Positions 35,434-44,549 of a stretch of DNA of 64,000 bases are shown here, one piece after another. The stretch covers positions 186,001-250,000 of the forward strand of contig NZ_QWDM01000006.1 in NCBI RefSeq assembly GCF_003996965.1, written 5' to 3'. Made by a program: the position numbers and the translations under genes. This stretch comes from Flavobacterium cupreum (GTDB lineage: Bacteria > Bacteroidota > Bacteroidia > Flavobacteriales > Flavobacteriaceae). The notes under the pieces are model-generated. The model did no database searches. It was not told where the DNA came from and saw only the letters and a program-made list of their open reading frames with translations. The stretch's first letter is position 1. Each line of letters begins with the position of its first letter.

Positions 35434-36566
35434 TATTTCAACAAACCTTTTTTTACCATCTCGTCCAGAGATTTACTTAATTTATCTTCCTGAATTTCCT
35501 GCTCTAATACCCACGCCGAAAATTTCTTAATACCTTCCTTAAAAGTAAATTTGGGTTCAAATCCCAGTTTTGTTTTAATTTTCGTTAAATCAGCATAATT
35601 ATGGCGAATGTCACCTAGTCTGAATCTCCCTGTAATAGTTACAGGAACATTAATAGCATACGCCTCTATCAACGAATTAGCCACTTCAACAACATCTGTT
35701 GGTATTCCTGTCCCGACGTTAAATACATGACCATTTGCTTCTTCTTTTTCAATCCCTAATACAGTAGCCTGAATTACATCGTCGATAAAAACAAAATCTC
35801 TTGATTCTTTTCCGTCTTCAAATATTTGAATAGGATTATTATTTCTAATCTGGGTCGAAAATATGGATAGTATCCCAGTATAAGGATTAGAAAGTGATTG
35901 TCCAGGACCATATACATTTTGATATCTAAACGCCACCGGAGCAATTCCTATAGTGGGGCAAACCGTCATAATCATTTGTTCCTGATTCTGTTTTGTAATA
36001 CCATAAACAGATGATGGATGAATTTTTGATTCTTCATCTGTTGCTACTAATACTAAATCTGAACTGCCTTCATAATTCAATTCAAATTTTCCTTCCAGCA
36101 TATCCTTTTCATTTCTGTAGCCTGGATAAATCGCTCCCAATTCAGGATGGATATACTTTCCTTCTCCATAGATTGATCTGGATGAAGCTATTACAATTTT
36201 TTTTACCTGATGGGGAGTATTTGCCAGAATATCTAACATAATGGCCGTACCCTGAATATTAACTTCTGTATATTTTTCAATACAATACATTGATTGTCCG
36301 GTTCCTGTTTCGGCTGCAAAATGTACCACAACATCTTGATTTTTTAAGGCTTTTTCCCAATCTGCGCGAGAAGTTACTGTTCCTTCAATAAACGTAACTT
36401 TATCTTTTATGCTTTTGTAAAGAGGAGAAGTGACTTTAGGGTTTTCGCCATGTATTTGTGTTGATAAATTATCTAAAACTGTTATTGAATAACCTTTATT
36501 AATTAATTCTAAAGAAAGATTGCTGCCTATAAATCCAGCACCTCCAGTAATCAAAATATTTTTCAT
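35433..36566 (-). CDS. Probable dTDP-L-rhamnose 4-epimerase (6-deoxy-L-talose synthesis)
   Basis: 377-residue SDR epimerase. GGAGFIGSNL at 8-17, then LDNLSTQIHGENP near residue 35, HFAAETGTGQSMYCIEKYTEVNIQGT (about 85-110), ASSRSIYGEGKY and SSVYGITKQNQEQ (YxxxK). The LDNL-x-x-Q-HG and GQSMY signatures and the long YGEG insertion match the WbiB/Tll group that turns dTDP-L-rhamnose into dTDP-6-deoxy-L-talose, as I recall them. The presence of all rml genes nearby supports the assignment. A UDP-hexose 4-epimerase is the alternative. Confidence 0.78.
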   Translation of the reverse strand: MKNILITGGAGFIGSNLSLELINKGYSITVLDNLSTQIHGENPKVTSPLYKSIKDKVTFIEGTVTSRADWEKALKNQDVVVHFAAETGTGQSMYCIEKYTEVNIQGTAIMLDILANTPHQVKKIVIASSRSIYGEGKYIHPELGAIYPGYRNEKDMLEGKFELNYEGSSDLVLVATDEESKIHPSSVYGITKQNQEQMIMTVCPTIGIAPVAFRYQNVYGPGQSLSNPYTGILSIFSTQIRNNNPIQIFEDGKESRDFVFIDDVIQATVLGIEKEEANGHVFNVGTGIPTDVVEVANSLIEAYAINVPVTITGRFRLGDIRHNYADLTKIKTKLGFEPKFTFKEGIKKFSAWVLEQEIQEDKLSKSLDEMVKKGLLK

Positions 36567-36579
36567 ATTTAATACTTAT

Positions 36580-37152
36580 TTATATAAATGTTCCTTCGGG
36601 ATTTGTTTTTTCCCATTGTTTTTTATCTGCATTATATCTTTTAACAACTTTTGCCGGCGCTCCTACTATTACAGAATAATCTGGAAAACTTCCCCGAACA
36701 ACAGAGTTTGATCCAACAATGCAGTGATTTCCCAATATAGTGCCTGCCTGAATTACTGCACCATAACCAATAAAACAATTCTCGCCAATTAAGGTCTCCC
36801 TGATTATATTGGGCTGCTCTAAGATATGCACCTCTATTGCTTTATAATCATGGTCAAGATTACTTATAAAAACATTCGCTGATATCGTTGTCCTGGTTTT
36901 GATAATAAGGTTCCCACCAGAAATGATATGAAGATTTTGGCCAACAGAAATATCATCTTCAAAAACAATTGAAGATAAATTATCAATTACTTCAATTCTT
37001 GCACCTGGAAAAATACGCACCTTCTTACCGATAAAAACCCGATTAATTCTTCCCAGATAAACAGGTTTCCCTATGTATGACGGAAAACCAATTTTTCCTA
37101 TGAAAGCTTTATAAATCAAAGCTCTGATAATCCAAAATATTTTAAAAATCAT
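36580..37152 (-). CDS. Hexapeptide-repeat acetyltransferase
   Basis: 190 residues, left-handed beta-helix from about residue 40 to 165: GKKVRIFPGARIEV, FEDDISVGQNLHIISGG, GENCFIGYGAVIQAGTILGNHCIVGSNSVV. SNLDHDYKAIE near residue 95 contains the likely catalytic His, and GAPAKVVKRYNADKKQWE is the usual tail of the colanic-acid-type acetyltransferases. A short hydrophobic N-terminus may help it sit near the membrane. It may O-acetylate a deoxyhexose; the acceptor is not known. Confidence 0.85.
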   Translation of the reverse strand: MIFKIFWIIRALIYKAFIGKIGFPSYIGKPVYLGRINRVFIGKKVRIFPGARIEVIDNLSSIVFEDDISVGQNLHIISGGNLIIKTRTTISANVFISNLDHDYKAIEVHILEQPNIIRETLIGENCFIGYGAVIQAGTILGNHCIVGSNSVVRGSFPDYSVIVGAPAKVVKRYNADKKQWEKTNPEGTFI

Positions 37153-37162
37153 GTTATTAAAA

Positions 37163-37870
37163 TTATGCTTTAGCTCTACAAATTACTTTAAAAAAGGAAT
37201 ACACTCTGAACTTAACCTTAAACAAAAAAGAACTTGTACTTTTTGCAGCTCCTGTTGATACATTTTGATTGTGTCTTCTATATAAAACCAGAGGTTCACT
37301 AATTACATACGTTTTATAGTAAAATTCCGAAATCAAAGACAGCCATAAATCATGCGGACATAATTTGACTTTTTCAGGAAATGGTATCAATTTAGGAAGT
37401 ATGTTTTTATTAAAAGCCATGCAACAGCCCAAATATTTTGCCTTAATTAAATTACTCCAGAAACCCTTCTTACCGCCACCCCGCATTTCAAAAAAAGTCA
37501 AGCCGGTCGGTACTAAATTTTCATCAACAATTTTTGCATTGCTCACAACAAAATCATGATTCTTTAAAAATCCTGATACTATCTTAACTTTATTTTTTTC
37601 CCAGACATCGTCCTGATCAGATAAAAAAATATGATCTCCCGAGGCTTGCATTATAGCATTTTGAAAATTATTTGTATATCCTTTTTTTACATTGAAAAAG
37701 ATTTTAATCCTGTTATCATTTAACGATTTAATAATTGAAATCGTCTCATCAGTTGAATGATCATCTGAAATTATAATTTCATCATCTGATTCTAATTGAA
37801 ATAGTATAGATAAAAGCTGCTCTCTAATGTATTTTTCTCCGTTATATGTTGCAATACATACTGATATCAT
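37163..37870 (-). CDS. GT2 glycosyltransferase (rhamnosyltransferase-like)
   Basis: 235 residues, a compact GT-A enzyme. ISVCIATYNGEKYIREQLLSIL, DEIIISDDHSTDET, and DHIFLSDQDDVWEKNK (SDQDD near residue 84-88) give a clear GT2 core; LCPHDLWLSLI carries the probable catalytic Asp. The LSDQDDVW motif recurs in the group that includes many alpha-rhamnosyltransferases, and rhamnose/6-deoxytalose genes are next to it, so a deoxyhexosyl donor is likely but unproven. Confidence 0.82.
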   Translation of the reverse strand: MISVCIATYNGEKYIREQLLSILFQLESDDEIIISDDHSTDETISIIKSLNDNRIKIFFNVKKGYTNNFQNAIMQASGDHIFLSDQDDVWEKNKVKIVSGFLKNHDFVVSNAKIVDENLVPTGLTFFEMRGGGKKGFWSNLIKAKYLGCCMAFNKNILPKLIPFPEKVKLCPHDLWLSLISEFYYKTYVISEPLVLYRRHNQNVSTGAAKSTSSFLFKVKFRVYSFFKVICRAKA

Positions 37871-37910
37871 TTCATCTTAAATTTAGTATAGTTAGTAGTA
37901 ATACCCTTAA

Positions 37911-38750
37911 TTATTTATTGTAAATCCCAAAACAATTGTTACGATAATCAAGGTAACCTTTAATTATACTTTTGATTTTTGACATCTTATGGCTCTCAAA
38001 CATCAGAATTTTCAAAATATCATTTATAAAAACTCTTGTTTCTATCTTTGCAAAGGTATTTGAGACATCTTTATACTTATTTCTAACATATAATCTATTT
38101 CTTGTTATATAATATCTCCTAATACTCGAGTGATTTGTCACAATTGCTTTTACAAAAAGAAAAGAAGTGCGTTTTGAATCTCCAAGTTCATGCTGTAACA
38201 ATACATTTGGTAAATTGGCAATGCTATATCCTTCTTTTTTAAGTTTCAAACAATACTCTATATCAACATAATCTATAAATAATTTCTCTTCAAATCCACC
38301 TATTTTTTCATGAATTTTTAGGTTTACAATGTTTCCCGATGTCATTACAATGATAGGCTCATTGTCTTCTTTTATAGATTTATCATATAATTTACCATCA
38401 ATTATGTAATCCGGATAATAGAGCGCAATATTTCTATTTGTATTATTTGAAATCAAATCCTTTACATTATCCGTGAAATTGAGGAACTTACTATCCTGAT
38501 CCATTGTAATAATCCATTCAAAACCACTTGCCAGGGCCTTCTTACAGCCTATATTAAGAGCCTGGGCAATACCAAGATTTCCGTTATTAAAAACATATTC
38601 AATTTTGGGACCTAAACCAGAAAATTTATGGCCATTTGGCTTATCTGAATTATCAATAATATAAATAAAGTTTACCCGATTAAAATAGCTATCAATATTT
38701 TCTAGAATGGTATCGTCAGGGTTATATAAGACTACAACTGCAGCAAGCAT
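37911..38750 (-). CDS. GT2 glycosyltransferase (WbbL/RfbF-like rhamnosyltransferase)
   Basis: 279 residues. LAAVVVLYNPDDTILENIDSYF starts the domain, followed by YIIDNSDKPNG, NGNLGIAQALNIGCKKALASGFEWIITMDQDSKF (DQDS metal motif near 101-104) and FIDYVDIEYCLKLKKEGY (catalytic-base region). This NLGIAxALNIGxxxA...TMDQDS combination is typical of dTDP-rhamnosyltransferases of the WbbL/RfbF group. It lies in the same transcript as rmlACD. Acceptor unknown. Confidence 0.85.
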   Translation of the reverse strand: MLAAVVVLYNPDDTILENIDSYFNRVNFIYIIDNSDKPNGHKFSGLGPKIEYVFNNGNLGIAQALNIGCKKALASGFEWIITMDQDSKFLNFTDNVKDLISNNTNRNIALYYPDYIIDGKLYDKSIKEDNEPIIVMTSGNIVNLKIHEKIGGFEEKLFIDYVDIEYCLKLKKEGYSIANLPNVLLQHELGDSKRTSFLFVKAIVTNHSSIRRYYITRNRLYVRNKYKDVSNTFAKIETRVFINDILKILMFESHKMSKIKSIIKGYLDYRNNCFGIYNK

Positions 38751-38786
38751 ATTATTAAAATTATGGATTAAAAAGATTTCTAGATA

Positions 38787-39815
38787 TTAATTTGTAATCA
38801 ATTTTACGTAAAACAGTACAACAAGTAAAAGCGTAAATCCTATAGAAATCACTATCATCCTTGAAAAGTAAATTGGCTTAAATGCATAGTATAATAATGG
38901 AATCAATATAATATCCACAATGGCATATAATTCATTTATACGAACTGCAATTGCCGGGACACTTGAAAGCAAAGGGTACACCATTAAGGCTATGCAATAA
39001 ATTTTCATTAAAATTGTAAAATACTTATTGTAATAAAGTATTAGATCGTATTTAAATAACAAGAAATAAAATATTGCAGTTTTAGATAAAAAAACAAGAT
39101 TAAAAACATTGATTGCTGTTGATTCCTGATCACCAATTTCCTGCAATTTCTGATACATTTGAATTTTCTCCTGTACTCCCGGTATCGGAATAATACCTAT
39201 CAAATTTATTCCGGAAAAATAGATTAAATAGACAAAAGGCATTGAAAAAAACATCCATTTTTTACGAGGTTCATTTCCTAAAAACCATAAGGGCAAAATT
39301 ACTAAAGCAGAATAGTGGAAGGAAAGTCCAAGCATTGCAAACAGCAAAAAAAGCTTCAGATTACGGTCATATATTGGTTTAATACACAACAGTAAAAAAG
39401 AAGAGGCTATCCCTGCCCTAATCTGAGTCATTTCATGCAATATGAAAAAATTGCTTAGGTATACCAATACGGATAAAAACCATAAACTAGTCAATTTCTT
39501 TATGGCAATTAATTTAATTGAGACCCCCAGTATGGCAAAAATTAAAAACAAAAATAAAGGGTTGTCTCCAAAAACAGTCTCAATAACCATTGAGATAGCT
39601 ACAAAAGAAGGTTCCATCACAATAAACTCCCGCTGATGAAACATTTCTACATAATTATTATAATCCCTATCAACGCCTTCTCCCCGAAAACCTGCAATGA
39701 AAATTAAAATCAGGCCCAGACATATGAACATTGCATTTTTTACCATTCTATCTTCCGGAGGAAAGAGAGAAATCATTAAAAATGTAAAAAATGTAAAAAG
39801 CAGTATTAAAATCAT
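38787..39815 (-). CDS. wzy: EpsG-family polysaccharide polymerase (Wzy-like)
   Basis: 342-residue polytopic protein with about ten helices. GFRGEGVDRDYNNYVEMF near residue 44-61 is the periplasmic loop signature of EpsG, EMTQIRAGIASSFLL (about 130-144) the QxRxGxA block and GLSFHYSALVI near 175 the HxSxL block. EpsG proteins are the Wzy-type polymerases of Bacteroidota and Firmicutes polysaccharide loci. Together with Wzx (43121-44545) it would assemble repeat units on the periplasmic side. It lies 8 bp from the next glycosyltransferase. Confidence 0.85.
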   Translation of the reverse strand: MILILLFTFFTFLMISLFPPEDRMVKNAMFICLGLILIFIAGFRGEGVDRDYNNYVEMFHQREFIVMEPSFVAISMVIETVFGDNPLFLFLIFAILGVSIKLIAIKKLTSLWFLSVLVYLSNFFILHEMTQIRAGIASSFLLLCIKPIYDRNLKLFLLFAMLGLSFHYSALVILPLWFLGNEPRKKWMFFSMPFVYLIYFSGINLIGIIPIPGVQEKIQMYQKLQEIGDQESTAINVFNLVFLSKTAIFYFLLFKYDLILYYNKYFTILMKIYCIALMVYPLLSSVPAIAVRINELYAIVDIILIPLLYYAFKPIYFSRMIVISIGFTLLLVVLFYVKLITN

Positions 39816-39823
39816 CTGACGAC

Positions 39824-40903
39824 TTAAAGTTGTTTCAATATAAAATTACACAAATCAACAGACTGGTTTATTTCTATAAGTTTTTTAGCTATATTAATAT
39901 TATTTGAACTCGCTTCTAATGGCTTTTCAATGGTATTTTTATCAAAATCATTTATTTTAATAAAGTCATATCCCATTTTTTTATAATCTCCTATTTCTTC
40001 GGATAAAACAATTGGTATTAAACCATAATATAAGTATTCTATTAATTTAGTGGGACAGGCTACCTTATTCACTATATTTTCATCTCTTAATATTAAAGCG
40101 TAATCTGCAGCTATGTAATCTTTCCATAAATCAGAAGGATTCCTGCTAGTGATTGTAATAGAATCTAAATTTATATTGTTTACCGTTAATTTATCCTCAA
40201 AAGTCTTTTTATCACCAGTAAGAATTGTATAATGAATGCGTGGTGATTGATTTCTTTTAATAAATTCAATCATTAAATCAACATTTTGCCACGCTTGCGC
40301 ACCGCCGCTGTATACAACCTGAATTTTCTCTTTATTTTTCTCTTTTATACCACTTGTTATATACGGATCGTTTACCTGTAAATTATCTGGCACAATACTA
40401 TAAACCAAAAAAGCACCTTTAAACGATTTGTACTTTTTTTGGTAATGAATTTTCATAGTATCTGTAACACAAATCGCATTCTCCAACCGATTAAAAACCT
40501 GAGATTCTACAAATTTATAGTACGAAGCTCTAATTTTACTTTTATTAAAATATTTTTCTTCTTCCGGAACAACTCCATGTAAATCAAGAGTCAAAGAATT
40601 ATTTTTTTTAGAAATCAGAATCCATAAAAAACTCAACATGTAAATAGAATGCGAATAGATATATTTATGACCTTTTATTAATTTTAATATTGTCCTGAAA
40701 TCTGACAAAAGGTTCAGGGAATATACATCTACTATTCCTTCCTTATAATTTTTACTTTGTTTAAAATTCCTTAATGAAACATATAAGTATGTCCGTGGTA
40801 TGTTTTCGAGTAAAGTATCAATAGCTTTTACGCGGCTAATCATTCCGTCCTTACTATTCTCGGGTGTCGGATATGGTGCTAAAATCAGCAGTTTACTTTC
40901 CAT
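39824..40903 (-). CDS. GT4-like glycosyltransferase
   Basis: About 359 residues from the ATG at 40901-40903; a more upstream in-frame codon gives six extra residues with no family support. [21 protein letters not shown] is the N-terminal strand-loop, [21 protein letters not shown] (about 200-220) opens the donor domain and [35 protein letters not shown] (about 287-320) is the donor-binding part, with KLIEYL in place of the more common E-x-x-A. The gene overlaps wecB by 11 bp. Specificity unknown. Confidence 0.75.
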   Translation of the reverse strand: MESKLLILAPYPTPENSKDGMISRVKAIDTLLENIPRTYLYVSLRNFKQSKNYKEGIVDVYSLNLLSDFRTILKLIKGHKYIYSHSIYMLSFLWILISKKNNSLTLDLHGVVPEEEKYFNKSKIRASYYKFVESQVFNRLENAICVTDTMKIHYQKKYKSFKGAFLVYSIVPDNLQVNDPYITSGIKEKNKEKIQVVYSGGAQAWQNVDLMIEFIKRNQSPRIHYTILTGDKKTFEDKLTVNNINLDSITITSRNPSDLWKDYIAADYALILRDENIVNKVACPTKLIEYLYYGLIPIVLSEEIGDYKKMGYDFIKINDFDKNTIEKPLEASSNNINIAKKLIEINQSVDLCNFILKQL

Positions 40904-42011
40904 CCAAAAATATTTTAACACAATTATAGCTTGCTAAACCATCGCCGTACGGATTATGTGCTTTGCTCATCTTTTCGTATAAATTCTCATCTGTCAGTAA
41001 AGCGGTAGCCTGTTTAACAATTTCTTCGGTATTAGTACCTACAAGAATGACAGTTCCGGCAGCTACTGCCTCTGGTCTTTCTGTGGTATCCCTCATCACA
41101 AGTACCGGTTTTCCAAGGCTTGGCGCTTCTTCCTGAACGCCTCCACTATCAGTAATTATTATTTTAGATTGTTTCATTAACCAAACAAATCCCGGATAAG
41201 CTAAAGGGTCTATTAGGTTTATAGTTGGTATATTACCCAGAATTGAAAATACAGGTTCCTTAACATTTGGATTTAAGTGAACAGGATACACTATTTGTAC
41301 ATTCTGTTCTAATGCAAGTTGTCTTAAAGCGTGACAAATATTTATAAAACCTTCACCAAAATTTTCTCTTCTATGCCCTGTGACAACAATTAATTCCTTT
41401 GAAGGGTCAATTATTGATTTTAAAAAACTTATTTGACTATCCTCAATATTTTCAACCTTATCTTTTGCCAATAAAAGAGCGTCAATTACGGTATTACCTG
41501 TTACAAAGATTGCTTTTTCACTAATTCCTTCATCCAGCAGGTTCTTTTTCGCTTGTTGCGTCGGAGCAAAATGCAAATCAGCCAAACGACCGGTTAACTG
41601 TCTGTTCATTTCTTCCGGAAACGGAGACAACTTATTATGAGTTCTCAAACCTGCTTCTATATGACAAACTTTTGTATTTGCATAAAATGATGCCAAAGCA
41701 GCAGCAGTAGATGTTGTAGTATCTCCATGAACAAAAACAAAATCGGGCGTAAAACTTTCCAGTATTGGTTTTAATCCTAAAATTACATCAGATGTTAATT
41801 GAGATAAATTTTGACCTGGTCTCATGAGATTGAGATCAAAATCCGGAACAATCTCAAAAAAATCTAAAACCTGATCCAGCATTTCTCTATGCTGAGCAGT
41901 AACACAAACCTTTGTCTCAAATTTATCCTTATGATTTTGAAACTCTTTTACCAATGGTGCCATTTTTATAGCTTCTGGTCTGGTTCCAAAAACGATGAGT
42001 ATTTTTTTCAT
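40893..42011 (-). CDS. wecB: UDP-N-acetylglucosamine 2-epimerase (non-hydrolysing)
   Basis: About 372 residues from the ATG at 42009-42011, which gives the standard N-terminus [35 protein letters not shown] (about 95-110), [29 protein letters not shown] near 208 and [28 protein letters not shown] (about 280-307) are the WecB/MnaA signatures. It converts UDP-GlcNAc to UDP-ManNAc without hydrolysis, unlike the NeuC enzyme at 8886-10007. UDP-ManNAc may be used as such or oxidised by one of the two dehydrogenases in the window. Confidence 0.95.
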   Translation of the reverse strand: MKKILIVFGTRPEAIKMAPLVKEFQNHKDKFETKVCVTAQHREMLDQVLDFFEIVPDFDLNLMRPGQNLSQLTSDVILGLKPILESFTPDFVFVHGDTTTSTAAALASFYANTKVCHIEAGLRTHNKLSPFPEEMNRQLTGRLADLHFAPTQQAKKNLLDEGISEKAIFVTGNTVIDALLLAKDKVENIEDSQISFLKSIIDPSKELIVVTGHRRENFGEGFINICHALRQLALEQNVQIVYPVHLNPNVKEPVFSILGNIPTINLIDPLAYPGFVWLMKQSKIIITDSGGVQEEAPSLGKPVLVMRDTTERPEAVAAGTVILVGTNTEEIVKQATALLTDENLYEKMSKAHNPYGDGLASYNCVKIFLDGK

Positions 42012-42015
42012 ACGT

Positions 42016-43113
42016 CTATTTTTCAAAGGCATTTAAGGTTTTTTTCAATTCTTCAAGATGAGACAAGCCATATTTCAAATCTGGCTCAAGATAATTACCT
42101 TCTCCCCATTCATTCCATGATTTGATAAAAGCGATACGCTTGTCATCCGGTTTATCTTTTATTTTTTCTAATACCTGCTCAACATGTTTTCCAAAAAGTT
42201 CAGGTGTAGAATTAAGATAAACATGTCCTCCTAGGCCACTACGCGGTGTGTGATCCCAATTGGGTACGATCGAAGGCATTACATTTAAATCAGAATCTTC
42301 TGTTCCAACGAAATTTTTCATTGCGTCTTTGTATTGAAAAACAAATGGAAGCCTAAATACCTTTCTTTTAATTTTATCAAAAGCTCTTCTTGTCAGGCTT
42401 CTGCCATACCTTACATATTCAAATAATCTTACAACATTAACAGCATCAAATCCTTTTGATAAGATCTTTTCCCGTTTTTTTATGTTTGGAGTTTGTCCGA
42501 CAAAATAAATTCCTTTAAGTCCATTTTGTTTGGCCAGCTCCTGCCACAATTCAATAAAGCGGGTAACATCAGGAAACTCTAACGGTTTATAAATCATAAA
42601 GAGTGGTTTATCCTCTACACGTATGTATCTTTTATCTTTAAATGCAGGCAAAAGCGCATTAAAATGTTCAATATAATCTTCGTCTCCTAAATAAAGTTGT
42701 TCCTGCAGTGTTTCTTTTACACATGTGCCTTCACTATTCCATAATTTAGCCATCCATGAGTCATTTGCCCAAGCCAGACAAAATGGAAAATCCGGTTCTC
42801 CTGAATTTACGACTTCATTAAAGGGCTGCTCAATTAATCTTTTGCCGTTACCAAACCAATAATGCCAGTAACAAAATCCTTCAACACCATGTTCTCTTGC
42901 TAAATCTGCCTGAGCTTTTCTGGTTTCCTTTAAACGTAAATCATAATAGCCTAAATCTGCAGGAATTTTAGGCTGTTCGTGTCCTCGAAACAAACGCTTG
43001 GCTTTTCCTACATTTGTCCATTCTGTAAACCCTTTTCCCCACCACTCATCATTCTCGGGTATTGGATGAAATTGTGGTAAATAAAATGCAATTAAACGGG
43101 CTTTTGTTATCAT
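42016..43113 (-). CDS. WbsX-like glycoside-hydrolase-99-like protein
   Basis: 365 residues. [31 protein letters not shown] (about 5-35) is the invariant WbsX N-terminus, followed by [41 protein letters not shown] and a late [19 protein letters not shown]. The fold is a GH99-like TIM barrel. Such proteins are common in O-antigen and capsule loci but their reaction is not established; a GH99-type endo-mannosidase/mannanase or transfer function is only inference. No signal peptide, so it acts in the cytosol. It lies between wecB and wzx. Confidence 0.88.
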   Translation of the reverse strand: MITKARLIAFYLPQFHPIPENDEWWGKGFTEWTNVGKAKRLFRGHEQPKIPADLGYYDLRLKETRKAQADLAREHGVEGFCYWHYWFGNGKRLIEQPFNEVVNSGEPDFPFCLAWANDSWMAKLWNSEGTCVKETLQEQLYLGDEDYIEHFNALLPAFKDKRYIRVEDKPLFMIYKPLEFPDVTRFIELWQELAKQNGLKGIYFVGQTPNIKKREKILSKGFDAVNVVRLFEYVRYGRSLTRRAFDKIKRKVFRLPFVFQYKDAMKNFVGTEDSDLNVMPSIVPNWDHTPRSGLGGHVYLNSTPELFGKHVEQVLEKIKDKPDDKRIAFIKSWNEWGEGNYLEPDLKYGLSHLEELKKTLNAFEK

Positions 43114-43120
43114 AAATTAA

Positions 43121-44545
43121 TTATTTTTTATAGAATCCAATAATGCTCTTAATCGGATTAATGGCAAGAGTTAATGATAAAATTGCGATTACTATTAATA
43201 TCGCAATAGATTTAATTAATATAGAAAGTAGTATATTATCAATATCGATAATATATACCAAAATAAATATAGCAGTTGAGATCACCAGGATGCTAATGAA
43301 TGGCCTGATATGACTAATTTGTAATCGTGAATACCACATTGAGATGGATAACATTACAGTCATAGAAAAACTAGAGACAAGAGCTGCAACCACAAGGCCA
43401 TACAAAGGCAATAAAAATATATTTAAAACAATACTGATACCAGCACCAATAATATTAATAAGGGAATTTATCTTGGTTTTGGATTGTGCTGTAATAATAG
43501 TGCCGTATAACATACTCAAAGAAGAACTGTACACTCCAATTATTATCATTGGAACATACCAATATGCTCCATGAAATTGCGGATTTGACATTATTTGAAA
43601 AAACTCTTTTGAAAACACACTTAAACATAATACGCCAATAAGTAAAACGTAGACAAAGCCATTCCTTATATTTTCAAATGTTTTAATAAATCCGTCAGTC
43701 CCCCAGGTTTTAAATATAAAAGGCTCAAACGCCTTATAAGCTCCATAGGCGAAAATATTAAGGATCAATGCCAATGTAGATGCTGTACTATAAATACCCA
43801 AATCATTTAAACTAAGATATTTGTCTATCAAAATCCTGTCAGAAATTGTTGTAACATAATAAGCTAAAGTACCCGGGACAAGTGGTAAAGAAAATAACAG
43901 AACTTCCTTTATTTGTTTAAGGCAAAGATTCCATATGATATGTTTTCTGGAAATATAGAGAAAAACAAATGCATATATAAAATTAACCAACAGTCCCGCC
44001 AATAAAACTCCTAATGCAGAATACTTAAAATAGACTACCAATACTAGTGTTAGTACAAGTGTTATTACTCCTCTTGAAATATTTATTATTGTAAGCATTA
44101 AAGGCTTTTCCAAAAGTCTATACAGTGCTGAAGGAAGTATCGAAAAAATATTAAAAAAATTGGTAAAAACACCTATTAATATAAAAGGATAAAAAGAAAT
44201 ATTACTTCCAAGCAATGAAAAAAAATAGGGTCCAAATAGCACAAACAGCACTACAATGAACACATTAAATAAAATGACAAAAGAAGTAAGGTTTCCTAAT
44301 AACTTTTTCCTTGTTATGTCATCTTCACATCTATAATAAAAAACTAAATAATAAGTATTTATACATAAAAAACCTAAGGCTAACATAAAAGTTGTTAGTG
44401 TGCCTACGTAATTTACAATACCATAATCTGCAGGAGATAAATATCGGGTAAGGATAGGGAAACTTATAAATCCAAGTAATCGGGGAACGATGTCTCCTAA
44501 AGCGTAAATTGTAGTATTTTTAATTAACTGTTTATTCTCTTTCAT
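43121..44545 (-). CDS. wzx: Wzx-type oligosaccharide flippase
   Basis: 474 residues with about 12-14 transmembrane helices, MOP superfamily. NTTIYALGDIVPRLLGFISFPILTRYLSPADYGIVNYVGT at the N-terminus (about 9-48) is the family signature; FSLPLVPGTLAYYVTTISDRILIDKYLSLNDLGIYS (about 218-253) is the second half-repeat. It flips the undecaprenyl-linked repeat unit to the periplasmic face for polymerisation. Its neighbours wzy, wecB and the glycosyltransferases fit a Wzx/Wzy route. Confidence 0.94.
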   Translation of the reverse strand: MKENKQLIKNTTIYALGDIVPRLLGFISFPILTRYLSPADYGIVNYVGTLTTFMLALGFLCINTYYLVFYYRCEDDITRKKLLGNLTSFVILFNVFIVVLFVLFGPYFFSLLGSNISFYPFILIGVFTNFFNIFSILPSALYRLLEKPLMLTIINISRGVITLVLTLVLVVYFKYSALGVLLAGLLVNFIYAFVFLYISRKHIIWNLCLKQIKEVLLFSLPLVPGTLAYYVTTISDRILIDKYLSLNDLGIYSTASTLALILNIFAYGAYKAFEPFIFKTWGTDGFIKTFENIRNGFVYVLLIGVLCLSVFSKEFFQIMSNPQFHGAYWYVPMIIIGVYSSSLSMLYGTIITAQSKTKINSLINIIGAGISIVLNIFLLPLYGLVVAALVSSFSMTVMLSISMWYSRLQISHIRPFISILVISTAIFILVYIIDIDNILLSILIKSIAILIVIAILSLTLAINPIKSIIGFYKK

Positions 44546-44549
44546 GTCA

